DNA from: an uncultured Acidobacteriaceae bacterium | GTDB taxonomy: Bacteria > Acidobacteriota > Terriglobia > Terriglobales > Acidobacteriaceae | Direction: 5' to 3' | Assembly: GCA_903849645.1 (NCBI GenBank) | Contig: CAINJJ010000003.1 | Coordinates: 1 to 64,000 of the forward strand | Length of the DNA stretch: 64,000 nt | Shown: positions 55,949-64,000 of the stretch, piece after piece | Layout of the letters: each line of letters opens with the position of its first letter | How positions within the stretch are numbered: the stretch's first letter is position 1 | The notes under the pieces: generated by a model | Told to the model about the DNA's origin: nothing | The model's input: the letters and a program-made list of their open reading frames with translations, nothing else | Databases searched by the model: none | Translations under genes and position numbers: made by a program

Positions 55949-57406
55949 ATGGCTGATATCCCCACCTTTGACCAGTGGATGAAGGACACCTACTCTCTGA
56001 CCAGCCCGCGGAGCGAGTTTCTGAAGAAGCTCGACGAGGCGCTGAGAATTTATGACAAGGCGCGCAGCCCGCAGAACAAGGAGGCGCTCAAGACCGCGAT
56101 GGACCGGTGGCGGTTTGAGCAGAGCAAGAAGGGCCAGGACTGGCGCAAGAGCGTGCGCAACCAGAAGGGCGCGGTGACGAACCTCCACCGGGCGCTGCTG
56201 GACGTGGACAAGCGCAAGCTGTCGGAGGAAGAGCTGGAGGCGATGCGGTTTATCAGCCGGGCGCAGGCGCTGGCGTTGCAGAAGATGTTTGACGGCAAGC
56301 AACTGCAGTTCAAGCCGACGACAGTGCTGGGGGCGGTGCAGGGCGCGGGGAGCAAGTGGGAGCGGTTCAAGACCGGGGCCAGCGCGCTGCAGAGCGGAGC
56401 CGGAACGGGGAAGAGTCTGTACGACGCGGGGAAGAACATCAAGAAGGGCGTGGACCTGCTGCAGCATGGGGGCCGGGCGGCGGCGCTGGCGGCTTCGCAG
56501 AGCGACATGACGAAGAACATCGACGGCATCCGGGCCAAGGTCAACGAGTTTTGCAAGCAGCTTTGCCCTGGGCTGGACCCGAATCACATCTTCAACGCCC
56601 TGCACCTGGGGAACGTGGAGCATTTTGCCACGTCGCTGGCGCCGTTTGTGGGCGCTATCTCAAGCGGGGGCAAGGCGCTGATTGGGTGGGCGGGGGTGGT
56701 GAAAGACGCATACGACAAGGCCAGCATGAAGGGCAGCCGCGACGCGTTTGCGCCCAAGGACCCGGAGGCGGCATTCGATGCGCTGATTGAGCTGATGGAC
56801 CGGGAGATGAACTCGGACATCGCCAAGGCGAGCGTGAAGACGGCGGCCTTTGGCGGCAAGCTGCTGGGCTCGTTTGCGGACTTTGGGGCGGCGACGGGGC
56901 CGGTGGTGGGGCTGCTGGAGCTGCTGGCGGAGATCTTCCAGACCATCATCGAGTATGTGCGGGACTACAAGGAGTGCCAGGCGGCCAACGAGGAACTGCG
57001 ACTGGGCGCGCTGAACATGGACATCTTCAAGGTGAGCCCGATCCTGGGCTGCTACTTCCTGGTGGTGCAGGACCACAGCACGATCATCAACTTTGCCGTC
57101 GCCGACTATGGGACAGTGAACTGGATGTTTGACGTGGAGCGGCTGGTGGGCCGGGTGGGGAAGGCGCTGGACAAGTCGAGGCAACTGATTCACTCGTCGC
57201 GGCTGGAGGTTCCGGGCATGTCGAACGCCAAGGGAGTTGTGGACGCCAACTACAGCGTGAAGACGGGGTTTGCGCGGGTGACCGGCGCGCCGGGAGCGTT
57301 GAAGGACAAGATTGCGCAGACGATCGATGGGTGGTTTGACAATCCGGTAAAGCCGCCGAAGGTGGACAGGGCGCGGATTGTGGGCTTTGGCAGCGACAAC
57401 TATTGA
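55949..57406 (+). CDS. Protein of unknown function inserted between tsf and pyrH
   Basis: 485 residues from ATG 55949; no family is recognised. The first ~110 residues are charged and helical (FDQWMKDTYSLTSPRSEFLK, DRWRFEQSKKGQDWRKSV). The middle contains Gly/Ala-rich, moderately hydrophobic helices (TSLAPFVGAISSGGKALIGW near 230-250; KLLGSFADFGAATGPVVGLL near 308-330) that could insert into or associate with a membrane. The C-terminal 150 residues are mixed alpha/beta. There is no signal peptide and no enzyme motif. Codon use and GC match the neighbours. It has its own promoter-like element and lies in a locus (rpsB-tsf-pyrH) that is usually uninterrupted. A pore-forming or phage-defence role is only a speculation from the hydrophobic helices. 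Confidence 0.75.
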   Translation: MADIPTFDQWMKDTYSLTSPRSEFLKKLDEALRIYDKARSPQNKEALKTAMDRWRFEQSKKGQDWRKSVRNQKGAVTNLHRALLDVDKRKLSEEELEAMRFISRAQALALQKMFDGKQLQFKPTTVLGAVQGAGSKWERFKTGASALQSGAGTGKSLYDAGKNIKKGVDLLQHGGRAAALAASQSDMTKNIDGIRAKVNEFCKQLCPGLDPNHIFNALHLGNVEHFATSLAPFVGAISSGGKALIGWAGVVKDAYDKASMKGSRDAFAPKDPEAAFDALIELMDREMNSDIAKASVKTAAFGGKLLGSFADFGAATGPVVGLLELLAEIFQTIIEYVRDYKECQAANEELRLGALNMDIFKVSPILGCYFLVVQDHSTIINFAVADYGTVNWMFDVERLVGRVGKALDKSRQLIHSSRLEVPGMSNAKGVVDANYSVKTGFARVTGAPGALKDKIAQTIDGWFDNPVKPPKVDRARIVGFGSDNY

Positions 57407-57493
57407 CACTCATTGGGGACGGAGCAAACTGGCCGGGCCCCTCATCTGCGGCCCCCGCCATGATTTTGTCGCGTATGCGATACTCGGAGAGGC

Positions 57494-58198
57494 ATGTATA
57501 AGCGGATTGTTCTCAAGCTTTCGGGTGAGGTGCTTGCCGGTCCCAGGGGCTTTGGCCTGGACGCCGACAAGATTGCGGAGATTACCGGCGAGATTGTGGA
57601 TGTGCACGCGCTCGGTGTTGAAATCGGCATTGTGGTGGGCGGCGGGAACATCTTCCGCGGCGTGGCCGCACAGGCCAAGGAGATGGACCGGGTCAGCGCG
57701 GACAACATGGGCATGCTGTCGACGGTCATCAACGCCATTGCGATGCAGGACGCGCTGGAGAAGCGCGGCGTGCAGTGCCGGGTGATGAGCGCGGTGTTTA
57801 TGAACCAGGTAGCGGAGCCGTATATCCGGCGGCGGGCCGTGCGGCATCTGGAAAAAGGCCGGGTGGTGATCTTTGCCGCGGGCATCGGGAATCCGTTTTT
57901 CTCGTCGGACACGGCGGCCAGCCTGCGGGCCATGGAGATCAAGGCCGACGTACTGCTGAAAGCCACGAAGGTGGAGGGCGTGTACAACGCCGACCCGGTG
58001 CTGGTGAAAGACGCGGTGAAGTACGACGAGATCACTTACATGGAGATCCTGCGGCAAGGGCTGAAGGTGATGGACCTGACCGCGGTGAGCCTGTGCAAGG
58101 ACAACAACCTGCCCATGATCATCTTCAACATGAACAAGCCGGGGAATATCCGGCGGGTTGTGTTGGGGGAGAAGGTCGGGTCGCTGGTCACGGCGTAG
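57494..58198 (+). CDS. pyrH: UMP kinase
   Basis: 234 residues of the amino-acid-kinase fold. [13 protein letters not shown] binds [13 protein letters not shown] and [14 protein letters not shown] are catalytic-loop signatures, and [12 protein letters not shown] is typical of bacterial PyrH. It converts UMP to UDP for RNA and wall-precursor synthesis. GGAGAGG precedes ATG 57494. frr, its common downstream partner, is not present here. Confidence 0.97.
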   Translation: MYKRIVLKLSGEVLAGPRGFGLDADKIAEITGEIVDVHALGVEIGIVVGGGNIFRGVAAQAKEMDRVSADNMGMLSTVINAIAMQDALEKRGVQCRVMSAVFMNQVAEPYIRRRAVRHLEKGRVVIFAAGIGNPFFSSDTAASLRAMEIKADVLLKATKVEGVYNADPVLVKDAVKYDEITYMEILRQGLKVMDLTAVSLCKDNNLPMIIFNMNKPGNIRRVVLGEKVGSLVTA

Positions 58199-58238
58199 GA
58201 GCTGGGACTGAGGGACTGAATTCCGGGTCGGGTTTGGC

Positions 58239-59384
58239 TTGAGCGTAAGTCTGCTGGCAGGCGGAGACGTCAAACAAGAAGTGGAGATACGCAAGCCAGC
58301 ACGGTTGAACGCACTCACGGGGCTGCGCTGCTTCGCGGCCATCAATATCGTCTTCTTTCATTTCTCCAATCCAAACTGGTTTGGCTGGCTGGCGCCGGTG
58401 GTGAACGCCGGGTTTGCGTCGGTCAGCTTTTTTATCCTGCTCTCTGGGTTTGTGATGGCGTACAACTACGCCGGACGGGCGCGTGCCGGGGAGCTGGACG
58501 TGGCGCGGTTCTGGGAGGCGCGGTTCACACGGCTCTATCCCGTCTATTTTCTGAGCCTGCTGCTGAGCTGGAAGATGGTCCCCGCGGAGTATCACGCGCA
58601 CACGCACGCAATGTTCTGGACGGGGATGGCGCTGACGCCGCTGCTGCTGCAGGGGTGGGTGCCGGAACTGGCCACGTTTCTGAATACGCCGGCGTGGACC
58701 ATGTCGGCTGAGTCTGTCTATTACATCCTGTTTCCCTGGCTGGCGCGGGCGAAGAAGCCAGCGCGGATGAAGCCGCACCTGCTGAAGATGGCGGCGGTGT
58801 GGGGCCTGGGGATGGTCCCTGGGCTGCTCTACATGGTGCTGAACCCGGACGGCATCGCGCATCCGGACCGCTGGAGCTGGGGTCCGTGGCTGCAGGTGCT
58901 CAAGTACACGCCGCTGCCGCATCTGGCGAGCTTTGTCTTCGGCGTGATGCTGGCCAACCTGGACGAGATGGTGGGTCGGACGAGCCGGCTGCGGCTGGTG
59001 CTGGGCGTGGGCGGGTTTGCGGCCACGTTTGGCGTGCTGGTGCTGGGGCCGGTGGTGCCGTATGCCATTGTCCACGACGGGCTGCTGATGCCGTTGTTTG
59101 GCTGCATCGTGCTGGGGCTGGCGGGCAACAACCCGCTGGCCTATGCTCTGAGCTGGCGGCCGCTGGTGTTTGTGGGCGAGGCGAGCTACTGCCTCTACCT
59201 GCTGCACTTCAACCTGTGGAACCTCATCCACGACTCGCACATTCTGGAAAAGCTGGGGCTGGCGCGGTTTGATCCGTGGATCAGCTATCTGATCCTGATT
59301 GGGCTGGCGCTGGTGGCGCTGCACCTGGTGGAGAAGCCGGCGCAGAGGGTTCTGCGGGGGTGGATGGATGTGTGGAGGGATTGA
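58239..59384 (+). CDS. Acyltransferase-3 family membrane protein (OafA/YrhL-like)
   Basis: 381 residues from TTG 58239 (GTG 58281 is an alternative). The opening LNALTGLRCFAAINIVFFHF carries the catalytic-type His of the family. SFFILLSGFVMAY, RFTRLYPVYFLSL and FVGEASYCLYLLHFNLW are further signatures. About ten membrane segments are present. Members O-acetylate surface polysaccharides, lipids or antibiotics. The gene stands alone, 41 bases after pyrH, so co-transcription with pyrH is possible but functionally unexplained. Confidence 0.88.
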   Translation: MSVSLLAGGDVKQEVEIRKPARLNALTGLRCFAAINIVFFHFSNPNWFGWLAPVVNAGFASVSFFILLSGFVMAYNYAGRARAGELDVARFWEARFTRLYPVYFLSLLLSWKMVPAEYHAHTHAMFWTGMALTPLLLQGWVPELATFLNTPAWTMSAESVYYILFPWLARAKKPARMKPHLLKMAAVWGLGMVPGLLYMVLNPDGIAHPDRWSWGPWLQVLKYTPLPHLASFVFGVMLANLDEMVGRTSRLRLVLGVGGFAATFGVLVLGPVVPYAIVHDGLLMPLFGCIVLGLAGNNPLAYALSWRPLVFVGEASYCLYLLHFNLWNLIHDSHILEKLGLARFDPWISYLILIGLALVALHLVEKPAQRVLRGWMDVWRD

Positions 59385-59456
59385 TGAAGGCAGGGACCGA
59401 GGGACTAGGACTAGGCAACAGGCACTAGGCGCTAGGGACTGAGTCAGTAGATATGG

Positions 59457-59485
59457 AAAAGCCCAGCCGGGAAGGCTGGGCTTTT
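59457..59485. terminator. Bidirectional terminator between convergent genes
   Basis: AAAAGCCCAGCC and GGCTGGGCTTTT around loop GGGAA. It serves the acyltransferase gene (+) and the beta-propeller lipoprotein gene (-). Confidence 0.92.
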
Positions 59486-59510
59486 GTGTGGAGGGGTTCT
59501 TTGCCGGCGG

Positions 59511-60719
59511 CTACGGGGTGACGGACTGGACGGAGTGATTTCCGTGGGGAACCATGGCGATGGCGGAGGGCTTTGCGCCGGTGGGGTAGGGGGTGGCCTG
59601 GGTGAGGAGCAGGGTGCCGTTGTCGGGGTTGAGGCGGAAGCCGGAGGCGGAGTTGCCCAGGTAGTTGGCTGTATAGATGAACCTGCCGAGGGCGGGGTCA
59701 ATCGCGATGCCAACCGGCTGGGTGTCGGTGGTGTTGGTGGACGAACCGGTCGGGTTGACAGAGGCCGAGGGGGTGCCCGTGGAGAGGTCGATGGTGTAGG
59801 CCGAGACGCTGGAGTCAAGCGTGTTGGCCAGATAGATGTACTTGCCGCGAGGGTCTATGACGATGGCGGAGGGCTCGGCGCCGGTGCGGAAGGGGCCGTT
59901 GATGAGGAAGTTGAGGATGTTGCCGCTCTGGATGCTGTAGCCGATGAGCTGGTTGGAGGCAAAGTCAGTGACGTAGACAAAGCGGTTGGTGGGGTCGGCC
60001 ACGATGCCTGCGGGCTTGACGCCTGCCTTCCAGGGGCTGCCGGCCGCTGCGGTAAGAGCGCCGCCGGAGCCGGTGGCAAAGCCGAAGACCCAGCCGGGGT
60101 TGGCGTTGCTGGTGGTGCTTCCGCCCGGATTGTAAGCCGACTGGTCATAGGCGCCGACGTAAACGGCCGCGCTGTTGGCCAGGACTGTGACCGCGGTGGG
60201 CACGATCACATCGCCGCCATAGCCGGGGACGGTGAGAGGCTGCTGGGCAGCCACTGCGCCGATGGCGCCCGCGGAGAGGGGATAGACAGACAGCGTGGCG
60301 GAGGTGGTTCCGGAAACCACATAAAGCTGACTGTTGGCGGCGTTGATGGCAAGCGCCACCGGAGCCGCGGCCAGGGTGACGGAGTCCTTCTTGGAGAGGA
60401 CGCCGCTGGCCGAGATGGAGAAATGCACGACGGAGTTGTCTCCCTGGTGGGCGACGTAGAGATTGGCGAAATCGTGCGAGACGGCCAGTGCGACCGGGTT
60501 GACGCCCGTGGAGGAGACTGCCGGCTGGCCCTTGCGCAAGGCGCCGGACTCGGAGTCGACCGCATAGGTGTCGATGCTTCCGTCGCCGCCGGTTCCGGCT
60601 GTCGAACTGGCGATGAAGACGTAGTCGATGGTAACGATCTGGCAGGCAGTCAAGAGGGTGGCCACTAGAAGGCCGATGGAAGAGACCAGAAAGAGCTGGC
60701 TCAATTTGCTGAACTTCAT
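59511..60719 (-). CDS. Beta-propeller lipoprotein (lactonase/YVTN-like), copy 1
   Basis: 402 residues. The signal peptide ends in lipobox LLTAC (Cys about 26). Repeated blades of about 45 residues contain motifs such as AVSHDFANLYVAHQGDN, IVADPTNRFVYVTDFASN and IAIDPALGRFIYTANYLGN, the pattern of the 7-bladed lactonase/YVTN family. It is presumably an outer- or inner-membrane-anchored binding protein, since the metal-binding catalytic residues of true lactonases are not evident. AAGGAAGCGC precedes ATG 60719. It is the last of three tandem paralogues. Confidence 0.85.
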   Translation of the reverse strand: MKFSKLSQLFLVSSIGLLVATLLTACQIVTIDYVFIASSTAGTGGDGSIDTYAVDSESGALRKGQPAVSSTGVNPVALAVSHDFANLYVAHQGDNSVVHFSISASGVLSKKDSVTLAAAPVALAINAANSQLYVVSGTTSATLSVYPLSAGAIGAVAAQQPLTVPGYGGDVIVPTAVTVLANSAAVYVGAYDQSAYNPGGSTTSNANPGWVFGFATGSGGALTAAAGSPWKAGVKPAGIVADPTNRFVYVTDFASNQLIGYSIQSGNILNFLINGPFRTGAEPSAIVIDPRGKYIYLANTLDSSVSAYTIDLSTGTPSASVNPTGSSTNTTDTQPVGIAIDPALGRFIYTANYLGNSASGFRLNPDNGTLLLTQATPYPTGAKPSAIAMVPHGNHSVQSVTP

Positions 60720-60845
60720 GCGCTTCCTTCGTCGTGGGCGGTCATGGAAATGAGCCCGAAGAGAACTGGTTGAGTTGCCCCGCGGGAACTGAAAGAACCA
60801 ATGCGGGCTATTGCCAGGATGTGAGGCAGCGTGTTGCTTGCGCAA

Positions 60846-62045
60846 CTACTTTGGAACGCTGCCGTGCGGGATAGCGGCTACGGCCGTCGGTTGAGCGTTG
60901 GCCGTGAACGGAGAGTTCTGGGTGGTGAGCAGGGAGCCAGTGGTTGTGTTCAGCTCGAAGCCCGAGACATTGTTGCCCAGGAAGTTTGCGGTATAGAGGA
61001 AGTGCTTGGCCGAGGGGTCGATGCCGATGGCGACAGGCTGCGATCCGGTCGAGAAGGTGGCGCCGAGCGGGCTGAGGACTCCAGAGGCGACGGCATAGGC
61101 GCTGATGGTGGAGTCGAGAGCGTTGGTGACGTAGGCAAATTTGCCGGAGGGATCGATGACCATGGCCGAGGGCTGATCGCCGGCGGGAAAGGGGCTGCCG
61201 GCCAGGGGGCTCAGGAGCCCGGAGGCGATCGAGTAGCCGAGAACCTTGCCCGCGGTGGAGTCGGTGACATAGACGTACGCGCTGGATGGGTCGCTGGCGA
61301 TGGCCGACGGCTGAATGCCCGCGGCGAAGGGAACGCCCCCGTTGAGGGGACTGAGCGCGCCGGTGGAGTCAACCGAGAAGCCGAAGACGTAGCCGGCATG
61401 GGGGACGACCGTTGAGTCATAGGCGGCGACGTAGACGGCAGCGCCGGAGGCCAGCACATTCACCGAGGTGGGAATGACGATGTGCGCCGGATTGGCGGGC
61501 AGCAGGAGCGGCCAGTAGTTGCGGCTGCCGTTGGCCACGGCCGCGCCCAACTGGCCTGTGGAGGCAATTGGATAGACGGCGATGGAGCCGGAGCAGGGTG
61601 CGGCGTCCGAGCAGGTCGGCAGGGGCTGATAGGTATCAACAACAAACAAGCTGGAGCCGCTGACCGAGACGGCGATGGGGAAGATGCCGGCGGTGTTGGT
61701 GGTGTTCTGGGGGTAGATCTTGCCGTCGTTGCCGATGGTGAACTGGACGATGGCGTTGTCGTCGCGGTTGACGACGAAGAGTGTCTTGTAGTTCTTGGAG
61801 ACGGCTTCGGCGACTGGATTACGACCGCCGGAGGGGAAAGGCGAGGTAGGAATCTGGCGCATGTGCCCAGACTCCGAGTTGATCTCGAAGACGTCGACCT
61901 CGCCGTAGTTGCTGGCGCCGGCGGCGCGGGAGCTGGCCACGTAGACAAAATCCACGGTAAGGGTGGCGCAAGCGGTGATGAGTCCGGCTGCCAGGAGGCT
62001 TGCGGCGGAGACCAGCATGAGCTGGCTCGTTTTGTTGAACTTCAT
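60846..62045 (-). CDS. Beta-propeller lipoprotein (lactonase/YVTN-like), copy 2
   Basis: 399 residues with lipobox LITAC and a signal nearly identical to copy 1 (MKFNKTSQLMLVSAASLL). Blades include AVSKNYKTLFVVNRDDN, IASDPSSAYVYVTDSTAG, MVIDPSGKFAYVTNALDS and IGIDPSAKHFLYTANFLGN. ATG 62045 was chosen over ATG 62051 by analogy with copy 1. The regularity of YVTN and YTAN motifs suggests structural rather than catalytic conservation. The ligand is unknown. Confidence 0.85.
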   Translation of the reverse strand: MKFNKTSQLMLVSAASLLAAGLITACATLTVDFVYVASSRAAGASNYGEVDVFEINSESGHMRQIPTSPFPSGGRNPVAEAVSKNYKTLFVVNRDDNAIVQFTIGNDGKIYPQNTTNTAGIFPIAVSVSGSSLFVVDTYQPLPTCSDAAPCSGSIAVYPIASTGQLGAAVANGSRNYWPLLLPANPAHIVIPTSVNVLASGAAVYVAAYDSTVVPHAGYVFGFSVDSTGALSPLNGGVPFAAGIQPSAIASDPSSAYVYVTDSTAGKVLGYSIASGLLSPLAGSPFPAGDQPSAMVIDPSGKFAYVTNALDSTISAYAVASGVLSPLGATFSTGSQPVAIGIDPSAKHFLYTANFLGNNVSGFELNTTTGSLLTTQNSPFTANAQPTAVAAIPHGSVPK

Positions 62046-62099
62046 GCGCATCTTTCGTCAGCGGGCCTGAGGACGCGGCCCGAAAAACCTGTTTGGAAT

Positions 62100-62139
62100 C
62101 GAACTCCGGGCGCCCTGAGGGGGGTGGGCCCGGAGTTCG
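62100..62139 (-). terminator. 12-bp perfect hairpin between propeller genes 3 and 2
   Basis: CGAACTCCGGGC and GCCCGGAGTTCG around a 16-base loop, 47 bases downstream of the copy 3 stop (minus strand). GGTTTTTCG follows about 15 bases later. It may partially terminate or protect the transcript. Confidence 0.6.
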
Positions 62140-62186
62140 GCTACGTTCTTGAAGACTGCAGGTAGATCACAGCCTGGAGCAAGGTG

Positions 62187-63500
62187 CTAGCTGGTACGCC
62201 CATCGACGATGCACCAGGTGGCGGGTCCGGTGAGGGTATAGCTGCTGGCCACTCTCAAGCTTCTGAGCACGCCGGAAACCTGGTCGATGGACCGGCCTGT
62301 GACGGTGGAGTCGTTGAAGTTGGCCGTGTAGACGAACTGATTGGAGGGGTCCTCGACGAGACACTGGGGGCCTGCGCCCGAGCCGTAGGGTTCTCCAGCC
62401 TGCGTGGTCAACTGGTGCGAAGCCGGGTCAATGGTGTAGCCGGCGATGCCGCTCTGGGCATTGTTGGGATCGGTGTTGTTGCCCTGGTTGGCGACGTAGA
62501 CCCATTTTCCCTTGTTCTCGACGAGCAGAACGATGGGATTGGAGAGCGTGGGGTCATCGGCCACGGCTCCGCCGGTCTGCGCCTGCAGTGCGCCACCGCT
62601 GACGGTGAAGGGCAGAATCTGGCTGGGAGAGGTGGTTCCGTTGACGGTAATCGGCTCGTTGTCGAGGACGTAGATGTAGCTGCCGCCGTTAATGATGGCG
62701 GTGGCATGGAAGGCGTTCAACGGCTGAGAGCTGTTTTGGCTGATCGACAACTGCCCATTGGAGGCGTTGTAGGAGTACGGGAAGACAGAGTCGCCGGTGG
62801 CCGGGCTGCCGCTGAGGGTGAGCAGGCTGGCGCTGGCCAGGGTGACGTCAATCGGATTGGCCGGGACCGGGAAGTAAGGCAAGGCAGCGCCGCTGGCCGT
62901 AGTGACCTGGGCATTGACGACGAGCTGAAGGCGACCCGTGTTGGGGTTGACCTGGAAGGCGGTAATGTCGCCGCAGGTGGTGGCCGACGCGCCCAGCGCC
63001 AGGGCGCAGGCGGCGTTGGACGGCGAATCGTGGTCAAGCACGTAAAGGTAGTTGCCGGAGGTGTCGGAGATGAGCCGGAAGGGGTTGATTCCCTGGGTGT
63101 AGAAGGTTTCCTGGGCGGTGAGGATGCCGTTGCCGCCGACCGCGAACTGCGTGATGTTGGAGTTCTGGCAGGGGTCCGCGGTGGTGCAGACGGAGCCGCC
63201 GGTGGAGTTTACGCCGCGGTTGAGGACATAGAGGAAACGGCTGCCATTGAGCAGGACGGCGCGGACCGGGTTGGCTCCGCCGGAGGAAACGGGAAGACCG
63301 TTGATGTTGGAGAGCTTGCCGGTGTTGTGGTCAATCTTGAAACCGGAGATGATGCCTTTGCCAGAGGTCGAGGCGGTAACGGTGCCGGTGACATACAAGA
63401 AGCCGACCGAATAACTCTGAACACAAGAGGTAACGCTGAGAATAACGCCGGCGGAGAGGGCGCTCATCAGAAGTGCCTTGCCGAATTTCATGAACTTCAT
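62187..63500 (-). CDS. Beta-propeller lipoprotein (lactonase/YVTN-like), copy 3
   Basis: 437 residues with lipobox SVTSC (Cys about 26). Blades include VLLNGSRFLYVLNRGVN, LISDTSGNYLYVLDHDSP, LLVENKGKWVYVANQGNN and VEDPSNQFVYTANFNDST. It is more diverged and longer than copies 1 and 2, with extra Cys residues (CTTADPC, ATTCGD) that could form disulfides. AAGGAATCGC precedes ATG 63500. It is the first gene transcribed in the cluster, read toward the other two. Confidence 0.83.
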   Translation of the reverse strand: MKFMKFGKALLMSALSAGVILSVTSCVQSYSVGFLYVTGTVTASTSGKGIISGFKIDHNTGKLSNINGLPVSSGGANPVRAVLLNGSRFLYVLNRGVNSTGGSVCTTADPCQNSNITQFAVGGNGILTAQETFYTQGINPFRLISDTSGNYLYVLDHDSPSNAACALALGASATTCGDITAFQVNPNTGRLQLVVNAQVTTASGAALPYFPVPANPIDVTLASASLLTLSGSPATGDSVFPYSYNASNGQLSISQNSSQPLNAFHATAIINGGSYIYVLDNEPITVNGTTSPSQILPFTVSGGALQAQTGGAVADDPTLSNPIVLLVENKGKWVYVANQGNNTDPNNAQSGIAGYTIDPASHQLTTQAGEPYGSGAGPQCLVEDPSNQFVYTANFNDSTVTGRSIDQVSGVLRSLRVASSYTLTGPATWCIVDGRTS

Positions 63501-63831
63501 GCGATTCCTTCATCCTGGTCCGGCGTGCGCCGCCAAGTTTGTTCGTTCCACAGCAGAGCTGGGTTGGGACAGGTCCCTGTTGCATTGTAAAAGCCAAGGG
63601 CGTGTTGTGCCTAGTTTCGCACGGAGAGTTGGGAAAACGCTGCGTTTTCCGTGGCCGTCTCACCCCATGCGAGACGACCTGGCGCCCCTGGAACGATGGA
63701 ATCCAGATCTCAGGCGCGGATGGGGTTTGGACGCGAGAGAGGCGTCAAAGGTCAACGCGGGGGGGCGAAGGTGGGCTGGAGGGGGCGGGCAAGACTCAGG
63801 AGAGCCTTGCCCGCCGGTTGACCGGAGCGGA
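63501..63831. other. Gene-free gap upstream of the propeller cluster
   Basis: It contains the promoter region of propeller copy 3 and the downstream hairpin of the M13 peptidase gene (63784-63815). A small inverted repeat GGAAAACG/CGTTTTCC lies at about 63633-63651. No gene is supported. Confidence 0.5.
63784..63815 (-). terminator. Hairpin downstream of the M13 peptidase gene
   Basis: GGCGGGCAAG and CTTGCCCGCC, a 10-bp perfect stem, 17 bases past the stop on the minus strand. There is no T-run. Confidence 0.55.
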
Positions 63832-64000
63832 CTACCAGACGCGGCAGGAGGTGGCGGGGAACATGGGCTGTCCCTTGGTGCAGCCGAAGGCCTTGCCAAA
63901 CTCGTCAAAGTTCTGCACGGAGCCGTTGACGCGCCAGCGGCCGGGGGAGTGGGGGTCAGTGAGGGCGGCCTGGCGGGCGGACTGCTCGGTCTGGTTCTGG
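63832..64000 (-). CDS. M13-family zinc metallopeptidase, C-terminus (runs off window)
   Basis: About 56 C-terminal residues are visible. SPGRWRVNGSVQNFDEFGKA followed by FGCTKGQPMFPATSCRVW and stop is the highly conserved end of neprilysin/PepO-type M13 peptidases, in which the final Cys-x-x-Trp lies near the active-site lid. The catalytic HExxH part is outside the window. In this group such proteins are usually secreted. Confidence 0.9.
   Translation of the reverse strand, partial: QNQTEQSARQAALTDPHSPGRWRVNGSVQNFDEFGKAFGCTKGQPMFPATSCRVW

Overview
This is a high-GC bacterial chromosome segment (by eye about 60-65% G+C) that best fits Acidobacteriota, class Terriglobia. That placement is an inference from gene content. 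The markers are secreted proteins with carboxypeptidase-regulatory-like domains, paralogous lactonase-type beta-propeller lipoproteins, a multicopper oxidase with choice-of-anchor-D/MBG-type C-terminal domains, serine/threonine kinases with TPR tails paired with ECF sigma factors, and a dispersed palindromic repeat. No rRNA operon, CRISPR array or intact insertion sequence was seen.

Layout. 1-17.3 kb is mostly core. It holds the start of a phosphotransacetylase-family gene, two esterases, an rpsP-khpA-rimM operon that runs into a LytS-like kinase (where trmD is common in other genomes), and a secreted heme-motif/alpha-barrel protein. A metallo-beta-lactamase-fold hydrolase, an orphan zinc-finger membrane protein, ssb, pgsA and a GAF/PAS histidine kinase follow. 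The section ends with two translationally coupled secreted carboxypeptidase-regulatory-like genes and an outer-membrane beta-barrel gene. Three copies of a palindromic repeat lie between genes in the first 9 kb.

17.5-26.6 kb looks like an acquired, decaying island. It starts at an intact tRNA-Gln(CTG) followed by a P4-type integrase broken by an in-frame stop. It then has an A/T-richer secreted PLC-like phosphodiesterase, a Ser/Thr kinase with TPR-like repeats and an ECF sigma factor. A degenerate 3' fragment resembling tRNA-Phe, a broken ankyrin remnant and a small zinc-ribbon ORF close it.

26.7-43.9 kb holds gltBD (glutamate synthase) and a copper module: a cusB-cusA type RND efflux pair diverging from a 1714-residue multicopper oxidase. 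The intergenic region between them has two GTGA-N6-TCAC palindromes. 44-52.5 kb has an IclR regulator, a sugar porter, an ECF sigma factor carrying its own C-terminal zf-HC2-like domain upstream of an OsmC gene, a DEAD-box helicase, and a four-gene operon (dienelactone-hydrolase-like, DUF4386-like, Xre-type antitoxin, RES toxin).

52.6-58.2 kb is the translation block rplM-rpsI, rpsB-tsf and pyrH, with a 485-residue gene of unknown function between tsf and pyrH. 58.2-64 kb has an acyltransferase-3 membrane protein, three tandem beta-propeller lipoproteins and the C-terminus of an M13 metallopeptidase. The most interesting candidates are the kinase/ECF-sigma pair on the tRNA-flanked island, the sigma/zf-HC2 fusion, the divergent copper module, and the unknown tsf-pyrH gene.
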